A program made the position numbers and the translations under genes. Below are positions 24,783-34,367 of a stretch of DNA of 64,000 nucleotides, piece after piece. Below the pieces are notes generated by a model. The model was not told the origin of the DNA and made no database searches. It saw nothing but the letters and a program-made list of their open reading frames with translations. The DNA is taken from assembly GCA_963739095.1 (NCBI GenBank), contig CAVTZF010000001.1:62001-126000 (forward strand), written 5' to 3'. Every line of letters starts with the position of its first letter. The first letter of the stretch is position 1. This DNA is from JACVRW01 sp963739095. Its GTDB lineage: Bacteria > Actinomycetota > Thermoleophilia > Solirubrobacterales > Thermoleophilaceae.

Positions 24783-25151
24783 GTGGACCCCATCGAGGAT
24801 CCCGTGGTCGCCGCGCGTGCCGGCGAGGACTTGGCGGCCGTCACGACCGGCATCGTCGGCCTGTTTCGCGAGTACTACGGGCGCGGCCCAGAGCGCGCCA
24901 AGTCGTACATGCTCGACGACCGCTACGTGGTTTGCGTCCTGCGCGACACGATGACGACCGTCGAGCGCACGCTGACCCCGACCGACCCCGACCTCGTGCG
25001 CCTGGTTCGGCTCACCTTCCAGGAGGCCATGGCGGATTCATTCATACGCGTGGTCGAGGAGGCCGTCGGGCGCCGCGTCCTCACCTACCACAGCCAGCTG
25101 ACCCTCGACCCCGACCTCGGCTTCGAGTTCTTCCTGCTGGACGAGCGCTAG
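24783..25151 (+). CDS. DUF2294 family protein
   Basis: 122 residues. Family features: VGLFREYYGRGPERAKSYML, VVCVLRDTMTTVERTL, and the HxQ-like end segment RVLTYHSQLTLDPDLGFEFFLLDE. DUF2294 proteins are small soluble proteins of unknown role. The GTG start at 24783 follows the zinc-ribbon stop by five bases. The stop is within a CTAG shared with the convergent YihY gene. Confidence 0.8.
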   Translation: MDPIEDPVVAARAGEDLAAVTTGIVGLFREYYGRGPERAKSYMLDDRYVVCVLRDTMTTVERTLTPTDPDLVRLVRLTFQEAMADSFIRVVEEAVGRRVLTYHSQLTLDPDLGFEFFLLDER

Positions 25152-26113
25152 GTGCGACTCGCCTCCTTGGGGGCGTCGCGAGGCTCGACGAACGGCTCCC
25201 GGTCCTCCGGCTGCATGCCGGCCTCGATCGCGCGCCCGCGCTCGAGCTCGGCGTTGAACTCTGCACCTAGCAGGATGCAGATGTTCGAGATCCAGAGCCA
25301 CAGGAGGAACACGATCGGTCCTGCGAGCGCTCCGTAGGTCTTGTTGTAGGAGCCGAAATTGCCGACGTAGAAGGCGAACGCCACCGACGCGATGATCCAA
25401 CCGATCACGGCCAGGACGCCCCCGGGACTGATCCAGCGAAAGCCGGGGTGCTTGACGTTCGGCGCCGCCCAGTAGAGGAGCGCGAAGATGAAGCTGACGA
25501 TCAGCAGCAGCACGGGCCACTTCGCGATGTTCCAGACAGTGACCGCGGTGTCGCCGACGCCGATTACGTCGCCGAGCTCCTTCGCGATCCCGCCGGTGAT
25601 GACAACGCCGGCGGCGCTGATGGCCACGAGCACGAGTAGCGCAACGGTCAACCCGACGCGCAGGGGCACGGTTTTCCAGATCGGCCGGCCCTCCTCGATG
25701 TCATAAATCGCGTTCGAGGCGCGCATGAAAGCGGCGACGTAGCCGGATGAGGACCAGATCGCCAGCACGAGGCCGAGGATGAACGCGAAGCCGGCCGCGC
25801 CCTCAGCGCCCTGAAGGTTTTCGAGCGCGTTCGTGAGGATCTCCTGCGCCGGGCCTGGGGCGACGTCGCCGAGGTTGTCGATCAGCGGCTGAGTCGCGGA
25901 TTCGCCGATCAGCCCCAGGAGCGAGACGAGCACGAGCAGGGCGGGGAAGATCGCCAGGACGCCGTAGTACGTGAGCGCGGCCGCCCAGTCGGTCAGGTTG
26001 TCGTCCTGGAACTCCTTGGCCGAGCGCTTGAGCACGCCCCACCAGGAGCGCTTGCTCAGGCCGGTGGGCGAGTCGGGCGGGTCACCCTCACGGGCGAAGC
26101 GGACCTCGTTCAT
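25148..26113 (-). CDS. YihY/BrkB-family inner membrane protein
   Basis: 321-residue polytopic membrane protein. About six spans; family segments include LTDWAAALTYYGVLAIFPALLVLVSLLG near 45, WSSSGYVAAFMRASNAIYD near 120, and GFRWISPGGVLAVIGWIIAS near 225 with FLLWLWISNICILLGAEFNAEL near 270. The old name RNase BN is not supported for the family; transport or envelope function is assumed. TAGCCG lies six bases before the ATG. Convergent overlap CTAG with the DUF2294 gene. Confidence 0.88.
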   Translation of the reverse strand: MNEVRFAREGDPPDSPTGLSKRSWWGVLKRSAKEFQDDNLTDWAAALTYYGVLAIFPALLVLVSLLGLIGESATQPLIDNLGDVAPGPAQEILTNALENLQGAEGAAGFAFILGLVLAIWSSSGYVAAFMRASNAIYDIEEGRPIWKTVPLRVGLTVALLVLVAISAAGVVITGGIAKELGDVIGVGDTAVTVWNIAKWPVLLLIVSFIFALLYWAAPNVKHPGFRWISPGGVLAVIGWIIASVAFAFYVGNFGSYNKTYGALAGPIVFLLWLWISNICILLGAEFNAELERGRAIEAGMQPEDREPFVEPRDAPKEASRT

Positions 26114-26154
26114 GCCGCTCGGCTACCCGCCGACGGCGCGCGTATTCAGCGGCG

Positions 26155-27195
<1,041 letters not shown>

Positions 27196-27241
27196 GCTTG
27201 GGTGGTACCCGTCGAGCGAAAGCGAAAACGGAGGAACCGCA

Positions 27242-28126
27242 CTACGGGAGCAGCTTGGCGAGGCGCTTGCTGGGCGCGCTGAGCCCGCGGGCGTGCGCCT
27301 GTATGCCGGCCCAGGGGTCACCCTTGCTGTCGAGGCGGCGCAGGACGTTGCGGAGTGTCCAGCGATCGGGGCGCAGGCGCGAGTCGCCCAGCTCGTCCAG
27401 CTCGATCGGGGTGGCCACCGGTGCCCCCGGGCGGGGACGCACCGCGTACGGCGGAACGGCGGTCTGTGCGTACCCGTTCCGGGCGATGTCGACGAGGATG
27501 CGGCCACCGCGCTTGGCCTTGCGGAACTCGGTCGTGAGCGCGTCCGGATGGCGCTCGGCGAGCACCTGGGCGGCGTCGTGGGCGAAGGCCCTCACCTCCT
27601 CCGTGTCGGCCCGCCGCCGCAGCGGCGTCCAGAGGTGGATCCCCTTGGAGCCGGTTACCTGGGCGAACGGCGCCAGCTCGAGCTCCTCGAGCAGGTCGGC
27701 GGTCCAGCGGGCGGCGCGCCGCACCGTCGCGAAGTCGCTGCCCTCGTGGGGATCGAGGTCGAACACGAGCCGGTCGGGCTGGTGGGGGCGGTCCGCGCGC
27801 GACAGGAAGACGTGCGGTGTGATCGTGTTCTGGTTCGCGAGGTAGCGCAGCGTGTCGGCGTTCTGGATCAGCACGTGGGTGACGGTGCCGCCGGCCTTTG
27901 GCAGCTCGGCGCGCGCTATCCAGTCGGGGAAGTAGTCGGGCGCGTCCTTGTGGAAGAAGCCCTTGCCGCCGATGCCGTCGGGAAAGCGCTGCATGCTCAC
28001 CGGCCGGTCGCGTAGGTGCGGCAGCATCCACTCCGACACGCGCTCGTAGTAATCGGCGAGGTCGGCCTTCGTGATCCCGTCGTCGGGGAAGAGCAGCTTG
28101 TCCGGGTGGCTGATCTTGACCTTCAC
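27242..28126 (-). CDS. LigD polymerase-domain protein (primase-polymerase, NHEJ type)
   Basis: 294-residue stand-alone LigD polymerase. Active-site segments: VFDLDPHEGSD (catalytic DxD at 123-125), TGSKGIHLW (Ser/His near 160), and GGRILVDIARNGYAQTAVPPYAVRP (third Asp near 211). The start reads ISHPDKLLFPDDGITKADLADYY, as in LigD. It fills gaps with ribo- or deoxynucleotides in end joining. GTG start overlapping the upstream phosphoesterase gene by four bases. No ligase domain and no Ku gene are in the window. Confidence 0.9.
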   Translation of the reverse strand: MKVKISHPDKLLFPDDGITKADLADYYERVSEWMLPHLRDRPVSMQRFPDGIGGKGFFHKDAPDYFPDWIARAELPKAGGTVTHVLIQNADTLRYLANQNTITPHVFLSRADRPHQPDRLVFDLDPHEGSDFATVRRAARWTADLLEELELAPFAQVTGSKGIHLWTPLRRRADTEEVRAFAHDAAQVLAERHPDALTTEFRKAKRGGRILVDIARNGYAQTAVPPYAVRPRPGAPVATPIELDELGDSRLRPDRWTLRNVLRRLDSKGDPWAGIQAHARGLSAPSKRLAKLLP

Positions 28127-28590
28127 GACTCGACCTCGTCGATGCGCCTGCCGCTGACAACCGACTCGGGCTGCGTCGAGACCGGGTTGCGGCGGGCGTC
28201 GGCCTCGTCGTCGCGGCGCTTGACGAGCAGCCAGCGCCTGCCCTCGACGCGCTGCAGCGTCCAGCCGCCGCGCAGCTTCTCGCCCTCGAGCCAGAACGAC
28301 AGGTGCCCGGCTTCCAGCGCCTGCTCGACGGGCTTGTCTCCCAGCGGGCGGTAGCTGCCGCGATCCCAGACGATCACGGCGCCGGCGCCGTACTGCGCGT
28401 CCGGGATCACGCCCTCGAAGTCGCCCCAGCCGATCTGATGATCCTCGACCTCCATGGCGAGGCGCTTGTCGCGCGGGTCCGTCGAGGGACCGCGTGGAAC
28501 GGCCCAGGACTTCAGGACGCCGCCGGCCTCGAGCCGGAAGTCCCAGTGCATCGCTCGGGCGTCGTGCTGCTGGATCACGAAGCGAGGCAT
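28123..28590 (-). CDS. LigD 3'-phosphoesterase-domain protein
   Basis: 155 residues, the N-terminal LigD phosphoesterase module as its own gene: FVIQQHDARAMHWDFRLE (metal-binding His/Asp), VLKSWAVPRGPS, KRLAMEVEDHQIGWGDFEGVIP, YGAGAVIVWDRGSY. It trims 3' ends for the polymerase encoded next. The two genes overlap by four bases, so they are co-translated. The upstream CDF gene ends one base before it. Confidence 0.9.
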   Translation of the reverse strand: MPRFVIQQHDARAMHWDFRLEAGGVLKSWAVPRGPSTDPRDKRLAMEVEDHQIGWGDFEGVIPDAQYGAGAVIVWDRGSYRPLGDKPVEQALEAGHLSFWLEGEKLRGGWTLQRVEGRRWLLVKRRDDEADARRNPVSTQPESVVSGRRIDEVES

Positions 28591-28591
28591 G

Positions 28592-29506
28592 TCAGGCGCC
28601 GCCTTCCCTCTGCAGCGGCGCGATCTTCAGCGGGCCCTCGTGGCGGGTCTCCACCTGCAGGGTCGAGTGCGTGATGCCAAAGCGCACGCGCAGCAACTCG
28701 GCGAGCTGGCGCCGGTGCGCCTGGGTGTCGCAGCCGGAGCGCACGGTCACGTGCGCGGACAGCGCCGGGAAGCCAGAGGTGACCTCCCAGACGTGCAGGT
28801 CGTGCACCTCGACCACGTGGTGCTCGGCGGCGAGCGCGTTTCCGATCTCCTCCGGGTCGAGGTCGCGTGGCGCCGCCTCGAGCAGCACGCGCCCGGACTC
28901 GCGCAGCAGGCCGACCCCCGAATACAGCATCAGCCCGGCCACCAGCAGCGCGGCGATGCCATCCGCGCGACCGAAGTCGGTCAGCAGGATGATCGCGCCG
29001 GCGACTGCTGTCGCGATGAACGCGAACAGATCGTTGAGGACATGCTGGAAGGCGCCCTCCACGTTGAGGCTGCGCCGATTCGCGCCGGCGAGGACCCAGG
29101 TGGCGGCGAGGTTCACCGCGATGCCGACCAGCGCCACGATCAGCACGGCCGCGCCCTCGACCTCGGGCGGCTCGACGAGCCGGCGGATGCCCTCGACCGC
29201 GATCAGCGCGCCGAGCCCGACCAGCGTCGCGCCGTTCAGCTGGGCCGAGAGGATCTCGGCGCGCCGGTAGCCGAACGTGAAGCCGCCCTCCGGCGGCCGC
29301 CGCGCGAGCCGGGCCGCGAACAGCGCGAGGGCGATCGCTCCGGCGTCCGTGAGCATGTGCGCGGCGTCGGCGAGCAGCGCGAGCGAGGACGCGACGATGC
29401 CGACCACGACCTCCGCCGCCATGAAGGCGAGCAGGAGGACGAGCGCAATCGTCAGTCGTCGCGAGTCGTCGGTGTGAGCGTGGCTGTGCCCGGCGTGGGC
29501 GTGCAT
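28592..29506 (-). CDS. Cation diffusion facilitator (CzcD/ZitB-like) metal exporter
   Basis: 304 residues, six membrane spans and a C-terminal cytoplasmic domain. His-rich start (HAHAGHSHAH). Metal site A pairs: ADAAHMLTDAGAIAL in helix 2 and HVLNDLFAFIAT in helix 5 (HxxxD, HxxND). The tail has VVEVHDLHVWEVTSGFPALSAHVTV. Likely exports Zn or similar divalent ions by proton exchange. It lies downstream of a Cys-rich metal-binding gene and upstream of the LigD pair in one minus-strand run. Confidence 0.9.
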   Translation of the reverse strand: MHAHAGHSHAHTDDSRRLTIALVLLLAFMAAEVVVGIVASSLALLADAAHMLTDAGAIALALFAARLARRPPEGGFTFGYRRAEILSAQLNGATLVGLGALIAVEGIRRLVEPPEVEGAAVLIVALVGIAVNLAATWVLAGANRRSLNVEGAFQHVLNDLFAFIATAVAGAIILLTDFGRADGIAALLVAGLMLYSGVGLLRESGRVLLEAAPRDLDPEEIGNALAAEHHVVEVHDLHVWEVTSGFPALSAHVTVRSGCDTQAHRRQLAELLRVRFGITHSTLQVETRHEGPLKIAPLQREGGA

Positions 29507-29530
29507 CCACGCGCATGGTCGCAGGCGCGG

Positions 29531-29770
29531 TCAGGCGTCGATCCGGTCGCGCGCGCCCTCAACTCCCTGCTGCTGGGCGCAGTGGGCGCAGCAGAAGGTC
29601 GCCCCGTTCGCCTCGATGCCGTGGCCCGCGATCTTGATGCCGCAGTGGTCGCAGGTGGGGGCGAGCGCGTGGATGGCGCACTCGAACGAGTCGAACACGT
29701 GCGTCTCGCCCGCGCGCGTGATCTCCATCGTCTTGTCGTAGTCGTTGCCGCAGACCTCGCAGGTCGCCAT
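29531..29770 (-). CDS. Cys-rich metal-binding (prokaryotic metallothionein-like) protein
   Basis: 79 residues with eight Cys and four His: CEVC at 4-7, DSFECAIHALAPTCDHCG around 28-44, and FCCAHC near 59-64. The spacing suggests two treble-clef zinc sites. Homologues in actinobacteria are annotated as metallothionein-like. GGAGGAAGG precedes the ATG. The CDF exporter gene starts 24 bases downstream, so both probably handle the same metal. Confidence 0.75.
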   Translation of the reverse strand: MATCEVCGNDYDKTMEITRAGETHVFDSFECAIHALAPTCDHCGIKIAGHGIEANGATFCCAHCAQQQGVEGARDRIDA

Positions 29771-29830
29771 GGCCTTCCTCCGTCGGGTACGCGGCGCGAT
29801 TACCCGGACCGGCCCGCCGTTAGACCGTGA

Positions 29831-30544
29831 TCAGGGGGCCGGGGCAGTCTCGGCCGGCGGCGCGCCCTCCGGCGCCGCCCGCGGGGCAGGCGCCGTCTCG
29901 GTCGTCTCTGTGGGCGTCGTCTGCGTCTCGGTCGGCTGGTCCCTCGGAGCCTCCGGCGTGGTCTGGGCCGGCCGCCGCTCGGTCGTTTCGGTCTCGGTCT
30001 CGGTCTCGGTCTCGGTGGCCGGTTGCTTCTTGTCCTGCTGTTGTGTCTTGCCGCCGCCGAAGGTCGTGCGCCTGTCGCCCTTCCCGATCGACCCGCCGGC
30101 GAGCAACTCGCCCGCCGTGAGCGCTACGGCCGCGATCGCGAACGCGAGCAGCCCGGTCGCGAGGATCGCGCCGACAGCGAGCTTGCGACGGGCCGGTGGC
30201 CGTGCGGAGGGCTGGCGGTAGATCCGCACGGGCGCCTCCCCCTGCGCGGGTGGCGGGGCGGTGCGCGGGGGCGGTGCGGGAGCGGAGTCCGGCGCGGGAG
30301 CGTCCTCGGGCAGCGCCGGGCGCTCGGCGGTCCAGGCCCGGGCGAGCCGGTCGGCCGGCCGGTTGATCAGCTCGCTCACGAGCGCGACCAGGACAGGTGT
30401 GATCGCCGCGGCGATCCAGGTGCCGGCGATCCAGAGCTGCGAGACAGCGGCCGCCGCCGCGGCGGACGCCGCACTTGCGATTACGAGCGTCCGGATGTTG
30501 TGGCGGCGCTCGGCCTCGCGCTCAGTGCGCGGGGACGAAGCCAT
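29831..30544 (-). CDS. Membrane protein with Pro/Thr/Glu-rich tail, hypothetical
   Basis: 237 residues. A basic start, then a hydrophobic hairpin (TLVIASAASAAAAAAVSQLWIAG, IAAAITPVLVALVSELI), a Pro-rich linker, a further span (LAVGAILATGLLAFAIAAVALTAG) and a low-complexity Thr/Glu/Pro tail after about 165. The tail has TETETETE from a tandem hexamer repeat. No family recognised. TAGGGT lies seven bases before the ATG. Confidence 0.65.
   Translation of the reverse strand: MASSPRTEREAERRHNIRTLVIASAASAAAAAAVSQLWIAGTWIAAAITPVLVALVSELINRPADRLARAWTAERPALPEDAPAPDSAPAPPPRTAPPPAQGEAPVRIYRQPSARPPARRKLAVGAILATGLLAFAIAAVALTAGELLAGGSIGKGDRRTTFGGGKTQQQDKKQPATETETETETETTERRPAQTTPEAPRDQPTETQTTPTETTETAPAPRAAPEGAPPAETAPAP
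29991..30014 (+). repeat. Tandem hexamer GTCTCG x4
   Basis: Four perfect copies of GTCTCG inside the 29831-30544 gene, read as repeated Glu-Thr on the minus strand. Such in-frame hexamers can change length by slippage without a frameshift. Confidence 0.8.
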
Positions 30545-30551
30545 CGGCCCG

Positions 30552-30557
30552 ACCCTA
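30552..30557 (-). promoter_or_regulatory. -10 box TAGGGT, leaderless start at 30544
   Basis: On the minus strand TAGGGT ends seven bases before the ATG. No Shine-Dalgarno sequence. Confidence 0.45.
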
Positions 30558-30565
30558 GCGAGCGC

Positions 30566-30997
30566 TCAGCAACTGCGCGCTGGGACCGACCACGTGCGTC
30601 GGTCGTCCCCGTCGAAGAAGGTCACTCGGGTGTAGACGCGGTGTCCGCCGCAGGCAACCCGCCGCGACAGCCGCACGCGCGCCGGGAAGCGGGCGAAGTT
30701 GCCGCCCGAGTCGGCGTGCAGCGCGATCCCGGTGCCGCGGGCGCGCGTGACGCGCCTGCCCCACCCCTTCCACTCGAGCCCGACCGCACGTCCCGCGAGC
30801 GCGAGCGGGTTGTGCAGGTAGGTGAAGTCGCACTTGCGCGGCTTCGCCTTCAGCGAGACGCTCGTGCCGCCGCCCTTGCTGCAGGGCACGTAGGTCTTGG
30901 CCGCTGCGGGGGCGGGCGCGGCCAGCGCCAGCCCGATCGCAGCGCTCAGCGCGGCGCCGGTGGTCAGGGTCCTCAGGGGCTTCACTCGTTGCTGCAT
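30566..30997 (-). CDS. Secreted hypothetical protein
   Basis: 143 residues. Signal peptide (LRTLTTGAALSAAIGLALAA, then PAPAAA), then a basic mature part with four Cys (VPCSKG, RKCDFTYLH, VACGGH, PARSC), probably two disulfides. FARFPARVRLSRRVACG and RTWSVPARSC look structured. No family recognised. Divergent from the monoamine oxidase gene. Confidence 0.6.
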   Translation of the reverse strand: MQQRVKPLRTLTTGAALSAAIGLALAAPAPAAAKTYVPCSKGGGTSVSLKAKPRKCDFTYLHNPLALAGRAVGLEWKGWGRRVTRARGTGIALHADSGGNFARFPARVRLSRRVACGGHRVYTRVTFFDGDDRRTWSVPARSC

Positions 30998-31029
30998 CCC
31001 GGGCAGGGTGGCAGACCGGCCGGGCGAGA

Positions 31030-31035
31030 TAGGGT
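31030..31035 (+). promoter_or_regulatory. -10 box TAGGGT, leaderless start at 31042
   Basis: TAGGGT ends six bases before the GTG of the amine oxidase gene; no Shine-Dalgarno sequence. Confidence 0.45.
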
Positions 31036-31041
31036 GCGATC

Positions 31042-32403
31042 GTGAGCGGGCCGGCCGGCTACGAATCCGACGTGGTGGTGATCGGGGCTGGGCTCGCCGG
31101 GCTCGTCGCCGCGCGCGAGCTCACCGCGCGCGGAGCGTCGGTGGTCGTCCTCGAAGCGCGTGACCGCGTGGGCGGCCGGATCCTCAACCACCAGCTGGGC
31201 GACGGGAAGGTCGTCGAGGTCGGTGGTCAGTGGATAGGCCCCACCCAGGACCGCCTGGAGGCGCTCGCGCGCCACCTCGGCGTGGAGACCTTCCCGACCC
31301 ACAACGAGGGCGAGAACGTCATCGAGTACCGCGGCCGGCTGCGCCGCTACCAGGGCGCGATCCCGCGCATCAACCCGGGCGTGCTGGTGGACGTCGAGCG
31401 GGCGCAGCGGCGGCTCAACCGGCTCGCGCGGAAGGTCCCGCTCGACGCCCCCTGGGAGGCGCCCGGCGCCGACCGGCTCGACGGGCAGACGGCCGCGTCG
31501 TGGCTGCGGCGCAACCTCGTCACCAGCAGCGGCCGCATGCTGCTCGAGCTCGGGATCGAGGCCGTCTGGGCGGCTCAGCCCGAGGATCTGTCGCTGCTCC
31601 ACGTGCTCTTCTACATCCACTCGGCCGGCAGCCTCGAGATGCTCTTCGAGACCGACGGCGGGGCGCAGCAGGACCGCTTCGTGGGCGGGTCGCAGGTGAT
31701 CGCGCTGCGGATGGCGGAGGAGCTCGGCGACCGCATGGTCCTGGGCGCGCCGGTGCGGCGCATCGAGCACGGTGCTGACGGCGTGACGGTTCACGCCGAC
31801 GGCAAGGTCGCACGCGGAAAGCGGGCGCTCCTGGCGATCGCGCCGACGCTCGCCGGCCGCATCGACTACGACCCGCCGCTGTCCGGCTACCGCGACCAGC
31901 TGACCCAGCGCATGCCGATGGGGACCGTCGTCAAGTGCATGGCCGTCTACGACGAGCCCTTCTGGCGCAGCGAGGGCCTCTCGGGACAGGGAACGAGCGA
32001 CACCGGCCCGGTCAAGGTCACGAGCGACAACTCGCCGCCGGATGGCACGCCGGGTGTGCTGCTCGGCTTCCTCGAAGGCCGGCACGCGCGCGAGCTCGGT
32101 CGAGCGTCCGCCGAGGAGCGCCGGGCGGCGGTGGTCGACTCGTTCAGCCGCCTGTTCGGCCCGCGGGCGTCCAGGCCCGAGGCGTACGTCGAGAAGCTGT
32201 GGGCTGAGGAGCAGTACACGCGCGGCTGCTACGGCTGCCACATGCCGACGGGCGCCTGGACGAGCTACGGACGCGCGCTGCGCCCGCCGATCGGCCCGCT
32301 GCACTGGGCCGGGGCCGAGTACGCGACCGTCTGGAACGGCTACATGGACGGGGCCGTGCGCTCCGGTGAGGCCGCCGCGCGCGAGCTGCTCGAGCGGATC
32401 TAG
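31042..32403 (+). CDS. Monoamine oxidase-like flavoprotein (FAD-dependent amine oxidase)
   Basis: 453 residues. FAD fold VVVIGAGLAGLVAARELTARG near 12, then VVLEARDRVGGRIL near 36 and VEVGGQWIGPTQDRL near 60, all MAO/polyamine-oxidase signatures. C-terminal YTRGCYGCHMP has Cys396 where eukaryotic MAO carries the cysteine that binds FAD covalently, followed by HWAGAEYATVWNGYMDGAVRSGE. Oxidises primary amines to aldehydes with H2O2 release; substrate unknown. It ends on the CTAG shared with the convergent cyclodeaminase gene. Confidence 0.9.
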   Translation: MSGPAGYESDVVVIGAGLAGLVAARELTARGASVVVLEARDRVGGRILNHQLGDGKVVEVGGQWIGPTQDRLEALARHLGVETFPTHNEGENVIEYRGRLRRYQGAIPRINPGVLVDVERAQRRLNRLARKVPLDAPWEAPGADRLDGQTAASWLRRNLVTSSGRMLLELGIEAVWAAQPEDLSLLHVLFYIHSAGSLEMLFETDGGAQQDRFVGGSQVIALRMAEELGDRMVLGAPVRRIEHGADGVTVHADGKVARGKRALLAIAPTLAGRIDYDPPLSGYRDQLTQRMPMGTVVKCMAVYDEPFWRSEGLSGQGTSDTGPVKVTSDNSPPDGTPGVLLGFLEGRHARELGRASAEERRAAVVDSFSRLFGPRASRPEAYVEKLWAEEQYTRGCYGCHMPTGAWTSYGRALRPPIGPLHWAGAEYATVWNGYMDGAVRSGEAAARELLERI

Positions 32404-33335
32404 AGCGCCCCGGCGCGGCGGGCCAGCTCCGCCGCCACCACCACGTCCTCCCAGGCCATGCCCGTGCTCTTGAAGAGCCGCGCGCGCTCGCCGGGGACAC
32501 TCGCTGCGCCGGTCACGAGCTCGGCGAGCGTCGTCAGCGAGTCCTCCGTGAGCGCACCCAGCTCGATCGCCTGGATCACGTCGCCGGCCTCGCGCAGCGC
32601 GGCGGAGCGCGCCTCGACCACCACGGTCGCCCGGCCGGCCAGCCGCTCGTCGATCTCGCGTGCGTCCGGCTCGTGCGAGCCGACCGCCACGACGGTCGCC
32701 CCGGGCGCCACCAGCTCGCCGTCGAAGAGCGGCTCGCGCGCGGTCGTGCAGCAGCAGATCAGGTCCGCGCGCGCCACCTGCTCGTCGCCGGGGCCGGTCG
32801 CGGCGCGGGCGTCGACGCCCGCCTTGCGGAGGCGCTCGACGAAAGCCTCGAGCCGTGCGGGATCGCGCGCGACCACGTCCACGCGCTCGAGCGGTCGCAG
32901 CTCGCGCAGCGCCATCACGTGGCTCCACGCCTGCGGCCCGCTGCCGAACACGAGCAGCCGGCTCGCGCCGGCCGGCGCCAGCCTCCGGACGGCGAGCGCC
33001 GAGACGGCGGCGGTGCGCAGCGAGGTCAGGGCGATCCCGTCGACGAGCGCGGACGGCGCGAGCGTGGCGCCGTCGAACAGCACGTAGACGCCCTGGATGC
33101 GCGGCAGCCCGCGCTCCGGGTTGGCGGGCGCGACCGTGGCGAGCTTGACGCCCGCGGCGCCCGCCCAGCTCGACGGCATGAGCAGGAGCTCGCCCGCCTC
33201 GGTCGCGAACGCCGAGCGCGGCGGGTCGTCCTCAGGGTCGAGCCCGTCGAGCAATGCCCGCTCGAGCGCGTCCGCCGCCGCCGAAAAGGGCATCCGCGCG
33301 ACCTCGTCCGCGCCGATGAACGGCGGGGCGCTCAC
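32400..33335 (-). CDS. Ornithine cyclodeaminase/mu-crystallin family reductase
   Basis: 311 residues. NAD(P)-binding RLLVFGSGPQAWSHVMALRELR near 125, LTSLRTAAVSALAVRRLAP near 100, and DLICCCTTAREPLFDGE and VVAVGSHEPDAREID for the active-site side. Family members include ornithine cyclodeaminase and 1-pyrroline-2-carboxylate reductase. Next to a proline racemase-family gene the second role (making L-proline from the dehydrated product) is the better guess. GTG start overlaps the upstream gene by four bases (GTGA). Confidence 0.82.
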   Translation of the reverse strand: MSAPPFIGADEVARMPFSAAADALERALLDGLDPEDDPPRSAFATEAGELLLMPSSWAGAAGVKLATVAPANPERGLPRIQGVYVLFDGATLAPSALVDGIALTSLRTAAVSALAVRRLAPAGASRLLVFGSGPQAWSHVMALRELRPLERVDVVARDPARLEAFVERLRKAGVDARAATGPGDEQVARADLICCCTTAREPLFDGELVAPGATVVAVGSHEPDAREIDERLAGRATVVVEARSAALREAGDVIQAIELGALTEDSLTTLAELVTGAASVPGERARLFKSTGMAWEDVVVAAELARRAGAL

Positions 33336-34354
33336 CGCAGCACGAAGCCGGTCGCGAGCGGGTCGCGCGGGTCGAGCGAGAAGCGGTGCTCGCCGGTCCG
33401 GAAGGCGCTTCCCTCGATTTCCGTGACGAGCGCCTCGCGCCCATCTGCCTCGACCGTCTCGGTCACGCGCCCGAGGAACTCGGTGCCTATGACCGACCCG
33501 TGGCGCAGCACGCGCGACTCGTCGATGCGACCCTCGGCGGCCAGCAGCGCCAGCCGCGCCGACGTCCCCGAGCCGCACGGAGAGCGGTCGACCTCGCCAT
33601 CGGCGAAGACGGTGACGTTGCGCTGGTGCGGTCCCTCGTCGCCGTCGCCGAGGTCCTCGAAGATGATCGTCCCGTAGATGCCCGAGAGCCGCGGGTCGGT
33701 CGGGTGCTGCGCGTGCTCGCTGCCGTCGAGCAGTCGCTTGACCTCGCGGCCGAGTCCGATCAGCTCGCCGAGTGCGTTCGGTTCGACGCTCAGCCCCGCC
33801 GCACGCGCGTCGAGCGAGGCGTAGATGGCGCCCCCGTACGCGACGTCGACCGCGAGCCGGCCGCGCGAGCTATCGAGCTCGACTCCACGGGCGAGCACGT
33901 AGGACGGAACGTTGCGGAAGGTCACCGACTCGACGCGCGCGTCGCGCAGGCGCGCGCGGGCGAGCACGCGCCCGGAAGGCACGTCGATCGTCACCGCGGT
34001 CTCGCCGTCGGGAGCCGCGATCACGCGGCGGCTCTCGACCGCCCAGGCGCCGAGCGCGATCGTGCCGTGACCGCAGGCCGTCGAGTAGCCGTCCTTGTGC
34101 CAGAAGAGCACGCCGAGGTCGGCGCCGTCGTCGTCCGGGGGGACGACGAAGCAGCCGTACATGTCGGCGTGGCCGCGCGGCTCGTGGCAGAGCAGCCGGC
34201 GCACGAAGTCGACGTCCTCATCGGCCGCCGCTCGCTCGCGGCGCTCAGCCACGGTCGCACCGGGGATCTCCGGCGCGCCCTCGAGCACGATCCGGAACGG
34301 CTCGCCGGCGGTGTGGTAATCGATCGTTGCGACCTCGACTGGCGTGTCTCGCAC
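33332..34354 (-). CDS. Proline racemase superfamily enzyme (4-hydroxyproline epimerase or 3-hydroxyproline dehydratase type)
   Basis: 340 residues. Two catalytic thiols are visible: GYSTACGHGTIALG (Cys94) and DRSPCGSGTSARLA (near Cys260). Start VATIDYHTAGEPFR and GHADMYGCF are typical. Racemases and epimerases keep Cys/Cys, while trans-3-hydroxy-L-proline dehydratases mostly have Thr at the second site; the motif favours epimerase or racemase, the cyclodeaminase neighbour favours dehydratase. Catabolism of (hydroxy)proline or related imino acids is inferred. TAGCGT, starting on the permease stop codon, precedes the GTG start by seven bases. Confidence 0.85.
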   Translation of the reverse strand: MRDTPVEVATIDYHTAGEPFRIVLEGAPEIPGATVAERRERAAADEDVDFVRRLLCHEPRGHADMYGCFVVPPDDDGADLGVLFWHKDGYSTACGHGTIALGAWAVESRRVIAAPDGETAVTIDVPSGRVLARARLRDARVESVTFRNVPSYVLARGVELDSSRGRLAVDVAYGGAIYASLDARAAGLSVEPNALGELIGLGREVKRLLDGSEHAQHPTDPRLSGIYGTIIFEDLGDGDEGPHQRNVTVFADGEVDRSPCGSGTSARLALLAAEGRIDESRVLRHGSVIGTEFLGRVTETVEADGREALVTEIEGSAFRTGEHRFSLDPRDPLATGFVLR

Positions 34355-34361
34355 GCCCGGA

Positions 34362-34367
34362 ACGCTA
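34362..34367 (-). promoter_or_regulatory. -10 box TAGCGT formed on the APC permease stop codon
   Basis: TAGCGT on the minus strand ends seven bases before the racemase GTG at 34354. Its TAG is the stop codon of the upstream permease gene (34365-34367). Confidence 0.45.
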
